Source: Acidimicrobiia bacterium
Lineage (GTDB): Bacteria; Actinomycetota; Acidimicrobiia; Acidimicrobiales; Bin134
Direction: 5' to 3'
DNA length: 64,000 bases
NCBI GenBank assembly: GCA_022822265.1
Contig: JAJECA010000008.1
Coordinates: forward strand, 62,001-126,000
The position numbers and the translations under genes were made by a program. How positions within the stretch are numbered: the stretch's first letter is position 1; each line of letters starts with the position of its first letter. The notes under the pieces were generated by a model. It worked only from the letters and a program-made list of their open reading frames with translations, did no database searches and was not told the origin of the DNA. Of this stretch, positions 60,416 to 64,000 are shown piece after piece.

Positions 60416-62686
60416 CTATGCGCCCCGGCCGTGGATGAGCTCGTGCAATGCCCCTTCATCGCTTATCAGCTTGGTGACAACGGCCTCGTCCACGTCAGCC
60501 ACGATGATCTCGCCCACCTCATCTGACACTGAGGCGAAGAAGCCCAGCTCTTTCATCCCCACAGCCTGGCGATAGTTGTCCTCTGTAGGAGTCAGGTATT
60601 GGATGGACACCGCGTTGTACCGCCGGATCAGGTACAGGTGCATGAGTGCCATCAAACGCTTGCGGCGCAACGAGGGACTATGGGTGTTCTGGTCCCGGAC
60701 CGACAAGATGGCTCGGCCCCGTCGGTCGTTCAGCACCCCGAACACCACGTTGGCCAGGTCGTTGTCCCCGCTGTACACCACCAGTTCCAAAACTTCCGAT
60801 CCCGCGGTGTAGGGCCGCAGGCGGACTCTCAGGTGTGCGTCGATGCAGTTGTGGGCCGCCCAGTACTCCAGCCAGACTTCCAATTCGCGGGTGGGCACTT
60901 CGGTCTGTACCAAATGCTGGAACTGGGTTGAGCCTTTGCCCATGGCCCGGGTGGTGGAAGTACGCCCCGAACTGGCCATGAGCGCGGCATCCAGTCGAGG
61001 GCCGCCCACCAGGGTCTGGGGAGTCTTGTAGGGAGAGTCCACCAGACGGAATCTCCGCTGAAGCCGGGCGAGCGCCAACATGCCGTCTTGCTGGAGGGAG
61101 GCGGCGAACTCCTCGCCCGCCATGCCGTCCACTTGATGCCCGCCGTAGGTGATGAAGTTGAATACGAATCCCAGTCGGCCCAACTCGACGGGAAACTCCC
61201 GCATCTCGTCGTCGGACATGCCGGTGGTGTCCCAGTTGAACGACGGTGACAGGTTGTAGGCCAACATCTTGTCGGGATAAACCGCGTGGACCGCCTCGGC
61301 GAACTCCCGGGCATCGTCGAGGTCGGCGGTCTTGGTCTCCATCCACAGCAGATCGCAGAAGGGGGCCACGGCCAAAGACTTGGCCACCGCGTAGGGGATG
61401 CCTCCCTGCACCTGGTAATACCCCTCGGTGGTGCGGGCCACCTCGGGATCCCAGGCCACGTCGAGGCCCATCTCGGCTGCTCGGTCTCGGGCGGTCTCGG
61501 TGTCCACAGAGCGGGCGAAGCCGAGCCACTCCCCCACCTCCATGCCGAAGCTCTCTCCCTCAGAGGATCGCAACGCCATCTGATCGGCTACCGCCTGCGA
61601 ATAGGTGGCCAAACCCGATGCCCGGTGCCACGCCTCGGCCAGGGCATCGGAGGCCCGGTCCACCGCTTCATCGACTCGGGGATCAGGTGAGGAGTGGAAG
61701 GTGACGGCTGCCTTCTCAATGATCTGGTTGACTCCCGTCTGATCAAGCCAGGCCATCGCTCGCTTGTAGCGGGTCTCGGGCACGGCATACAGCAGATGCC
61801 CGTTCACCCCCTCAACGCCGACTTCGGCCAGGCGGCGCAAGACCGCCAGGTAGGCGTCCTTGTAGGACGGGACCGACAGCTGGGTTGCGCCCATGATGTA
61901 CGGCTGGTCGCGCTCGTCGGTGCCGCCGTCCAGCAGGTTGGCCGCCTCGGCGTCGGTCCGAGCCACGATGATGCCCGGCACTCCCATCACGTCCAACTGG
62001 AATCGAGCCGAATTGAGTCGCTTGATCTGCTCGTCGCACGGCACCAACACCTTGCCGCCCTGATGCCCGCATTTCTTGACGCCGGGCTTCTGGTCCTCGA
62101 TGTGGTAGCCGGGCACTCCGGCCTCGACGAATCGGCGGATCAAATTTCGGACGTGGGCGTCTCCGCCGTGGCCGGTATCGGCATCGGCGATTATCGACGG
62201 GGTGAAATCCACCTCCGGGGTGCGCATGCGCTCTTCAATGCTCATCCGCGACCGGGCGAACCGCTGGTTGCGATCGGCGGTCAACAGCGCCCGCACCAAA
62301 CCCGCGGCCTCGTCGGGAACCATGTTCAGCGGATAGCTGGCCAGGTCGGGGCCGGGATCTTCGTGCAGGGAGCCCTTTGCCGAAGTGGCCCATCCGCCCA
62401 GGTAGATCCCCTCGATACCGGCCCGCTTCATAGCCACTGCCTGGCCCGGCGAATAGGGGCCGAAGGTTGAGATGCACCTCCCCTGCTCGAACAACTCCCG
62501 CAGACGGGCGTAGAACTGCTCGGACGCGAACCGGGCCACGGTGTGGTCCTCGTTTAGAACTCCGCGTTGTTCCACTACTTGGCGAGCCGAGTACAGGCGG
62601 GTGATCCCCTCGAAGCGGGGCGAGGCCATCCACGCTTGGGTGGACCGGACCTCGGCATCGAATGAACCGGCAACGTTGGCGGCCAT
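60416..62686 (-). CDS. aceA: Isocitrate lyase, long form
   Basis: 756 residues, the long (AceA2-like) class; typical enzymes are about 430-550. Catalytic motif [13 protein letters not shown] and [29 protein letters not shown] are intact, with the C-terminal extension of about 200 residues present as in mycobacterial AceA2. Cleaves isocitrate to succinate and glyoxylate. ATG 62686 has AGAGG eight bases upstream; the frame is open to 63022 but overlaps glcB. Divergent from malate synthase G. Confidence 0.9.
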   Translation of the reverse strand: MAANVAGSFDAEVRSTQAWMASPRFEGITRLYSARQVVEQRGVLNEDHTVARFASEQFYARLRELFEQGRCISTFGPYSPGQAVAMKRAGIEGIYLGGWATSAKGSLHEDPGPDLASYPLNMVPDEAAGLVRALLTADRNQRFARSRMSIEERMRTPEVDFTPSIIADADTGHGGDAHVRNLIRRFVEAGVPGYHIEDQKPGVKKCGHQGGKVLVPCDEQIKRLNSARFQLDVMGVPGIIVARTDAEAANLLDGGTDERDQPYIMGATQLSVPSYKDAYLAVLRRLAEVGVEGVNGHLLYAVPETRYKRAMAWLDQTGVNQIIEKAAVTFHSSPDPRVDEAVDRASDALAEAWHRASGLATYSQAVADQMALRSSEGESFGMEVGEWLGFARSVDTETARDRAAEMGLDVAWDPEVARTTEGYYQVQGGIPYAVAKSLAVAPFCDLLWMETKTADLDDAREFAEAVHAVYPDKMLAYNLSPSFNWDTTGMSDDEMREFPVELGRLGFVFNFITYGGHQVDGMAGEEFAASLQQDGMLALARLQRRFRLVDSPYKTPQTLVGGPRLDAALMASSGRTSTTRAMGKGSTQFQHLVQTEVPTRELEVWLEYWAAHNCIDAHLRVRLRPYTAGSEVLELVVYSGDNDLANVVFGVLNDRRGRAILSVRDQNTHSPSLRRKRLMALMHLYLIRRYNAVSIQYLTPTEDNYRQAVGMKELGFFASVSDEVGEIIVADVDEAVVTKLISDEGALHELIHGRGA

Positions 62687-62821
62687 GCTGATACCTCTTT
62701 GGTGTGGTGGGGGTGGTTGTTCGGGCACGATAGCAACCGCGTCGCTTCTAACTGCACCTTTATTTTCGGGAAACATGGCTTTGCTTGAGAATCCGGCTTG
62801 GGCAACTTCTACCCTGTGGCG
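62687..62821. promoter_or_regulatory. Divergent aceA/glcB control region
   Basis: 135-bp region between the isocitrate lyase and malate synthase starts. It has an AT-rich core (cctttattttcgggaaacat, 62758-62777). A TGCTATCGT extended -10-like element reads on the minus strand for aceA. No operator of the RamB/RamA type could be recognised by eye. Joint control of both genes is likely from the layout. Confidence 0.35.
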
Positions 62822-64000
62822 GTGACCTACGAGACTTTCGGAAGACTCGAGGTGTCCAAGCCGTTGGCCGACTTCGTCAACAGTCGCTTGGCCCCAAACA
62901 CACACCTGGACATCGAACAGTTCTGGTCCTCCCTGGAACAGGCAATCGTGCGTTTCGGCCCAAGCATCAGGGCCTGCTTGGACGAGCGCGATGACTTGCA
63001 GGCCCAAATCGACTCTTGGCATCGGAATAGGGGTGATCTGCCAGCTAGCCCGATCGACTTCTTGCGCTCAATCGGCTACTTGGCCGAAGAGCCGCCACCG
63101 GTAGCAGTGACCACCGCGGGGGTCGACCCTGAAGTTGCCCGTCTGGCCGGGCCGCAGCTGGTTGTGCCGGTGGACAACGCCCGCTATGCCCTCAACGCGG
63201 CCAACGCCCGCTGGGGCAGCCTGTACGACGCCTTCTACGGAACCGACGCCATCGACGAGGCGGGCGGCGCGCAACGAAGTGGGCCGTACAACCCGGTGCG
63301 GGGCCAGCGAGTGATCGACCGGGTTCGAGCACTGCTGGACAGCCATGTCCCGCTGGCTTCAGGATCGCATAGCGACGCGGCGGCCTATGTGGTGTCTGCC
63401 GATGGTCTTCGGGTGGAATTCGCCGGTGGCGCAACCTCAGGGCTGGCCGATCCTGAGCAGTTCGCCGGGTATACAGGCAAGGACTCGGCTCCAGACACGG
63501 TGTTGCTGCGCAAGCACGGCCTCCACATTGAACTGGTGATAGACCGCGACCACCCCATCGGTCGAGATGATCCCGCAGGGGTGGCCGATGTGATGATGGA
63601 ATCGGCGCTGACCACCATCATGGACTTGGAGGATTCAGTGGCCGCGGTGGACGCGGCGGACAAGACCGTGGCCTATGCCAACTGGCTCGGCCTGATGCAG
63701 GGGAATCTCACCGCCTCGTTCACCAAAGGCGGTCAAACCGTGACTCGCAGTCTGAACGAGGACTCCATGGTGATCGACTTGTATGGGAATCCGGAGACGG
63801 TCCGGCGGCGCAGCGTCATGTTGATCCGCAGCGTGGGTTTGCACATGGAGACCGAGATGTTGCGCCTGGGCGACCAGCCGATTCCCGAGACCATCATCGA
63901 TGTGGCGATGGCGGCATGGTGCGCTCTCTGCGATCTGACCGGAGCCGGCCCCCATCGCAATAGCCATGCCGGATCGGTTTACATTGTCATGCCGAAGTTG
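62822..64000 (+). CDS. glcB: Malate synthase G, 3' cut by window
   Basis: First 393 codons. The GTG start is followed by a typical G-type N terminus ([21 protein letters not shown]) and [14 protein letters not shown], and the Glu-Asp motif [21 protein letters not shown] with a long TIM barrel follows. Condenses glyoxylate with acetyl-CoA to malate. Full-length enzymes are about 720 residues, so roughly half is missing. No frameshift is seen. Confidence 0.92.
   Translation, partial: MTYETFGRLEVSKPLADFVNSRLAPNTHLDIEQFWSSLEQAIVRFGPSIRACLDERDDLQAQIDSWHRNRGDLPASPIDFLRSIGYLAEEPPPVAVTTAGVDPEVARLAGPQLVVPVDNARYALNAANARWGSLYDAFYGTDAIDEAGGAQRSGPYNPVRGQRVIDRVRALLDSHVPLASGSHSDAAAYVVSADGLRVEFAGGATSGLADPEQFAGYTGKDSAPDTVLLRKHGLHIELVIDRDHPIGRDDPAGVADVMMESALTTIMDLEDSVAAVDAADKTVAYANWLGLMQGNLTASFTKGGQTVTRSLNEDSMVIDLYGNPETVRRRSVMLIRSVGLHMETEMLRLGDQPIPETIIDVAMAAWCALCDLTGAGPHRNSHAGSVYIVMPKL

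Overview
This is a GC-rich, gene-dense actinobacterial chromosome segment. It carries a complete Pup-proteasome locus (arc, dop, pup, prcB, prcA, pafA, pafB, pafC), a fused F420 gene (fbiC), tatA/tatC beside the paf genes, the actinobacterial families DUF3151 and DUF4193, and many GTG/TTG starts with ATGA/GTGA overlaps. The unusual neighbours (tandem ThyX-like protein, long isocitrate lyase) suggest Acidimicrobiia or a relative; this placement is an inference from gene content. I saw no tRNA, rRNA, transposase, prophage or CRISPR array.

Layout. 1-8.9 kb: the 3' part of gltD, an alpha/beta hydrolase, a candidate structured RNA with its own promoter and terminator (minus strand, about 1621-1930), a phosphodiesterase, and housekeeping genes (pyruvate kinase, DUF3151, flavin reductase, mobA, RNase D, phosphoribosyltransferase, a small Cys-rich protein). 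8.9-14.4 kb: a ClC channel, then a three-subunit glycolate oxidase (glcD, glcE, glcF). 14.4-19.8 kb: tkt, tal and fbiC in one overlapping operon on the minus strand. 19.8-27 kb: a FIST protein, a desaturase, a two-subunit ADP-forming acyl-CoA synthetase coupled to a PBP4-like protein that lacks its catalytic motifs, a LON-domain protein and three small proteins. 27-36.6 kb: trmI, a ferredoxin and the Pup-proteasome cluster. 36.6-45.4 kb: signal peptidase I, an orphan metal-type ABC ATPase with a second phosphodiesterase, tatA/tatC, a stand-alone diacylglycerol-kinase C-lobe, an M20 amidohydrolase, the tandem ThyX-like protein, an acidic DUF4193 protein, GNAT and Nudix proteins. 45.4-54.5 kb: an unrecognised basic/low-complexity protein and a ten-gene Tad-type pilus/secretion operon with two uncharacterised Cys-rich exported proteins at its head. 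54.8-64 kb: an MpaB/Lcp-type oxygenase with an MMPL transporter, an SDR, an MFS transporter, and divergent isocitrate lyase and malate synthase G (cut by the window end).

How it fits together. Glycolate oxidase makes glyoxylate, and the distal malate synthase can consume it together with isocitrate lyase product, so the window has both entry routes and the exit of glyoxylate metabolism. Transketolase and transaldolase recycle sugar phosphates next to the gene for the F420 chromophore. Pup ends in Gln, which fits the presence of the deamidase Dop; PafA ligates Pup and ARC feeds the 20S core. The best candidates for new biology are the structured RNA, the Tad operon with its two exported proteins, the inactive PBP4-like protein, the tandem ThyX-like protein and the 464-residue basic protein.
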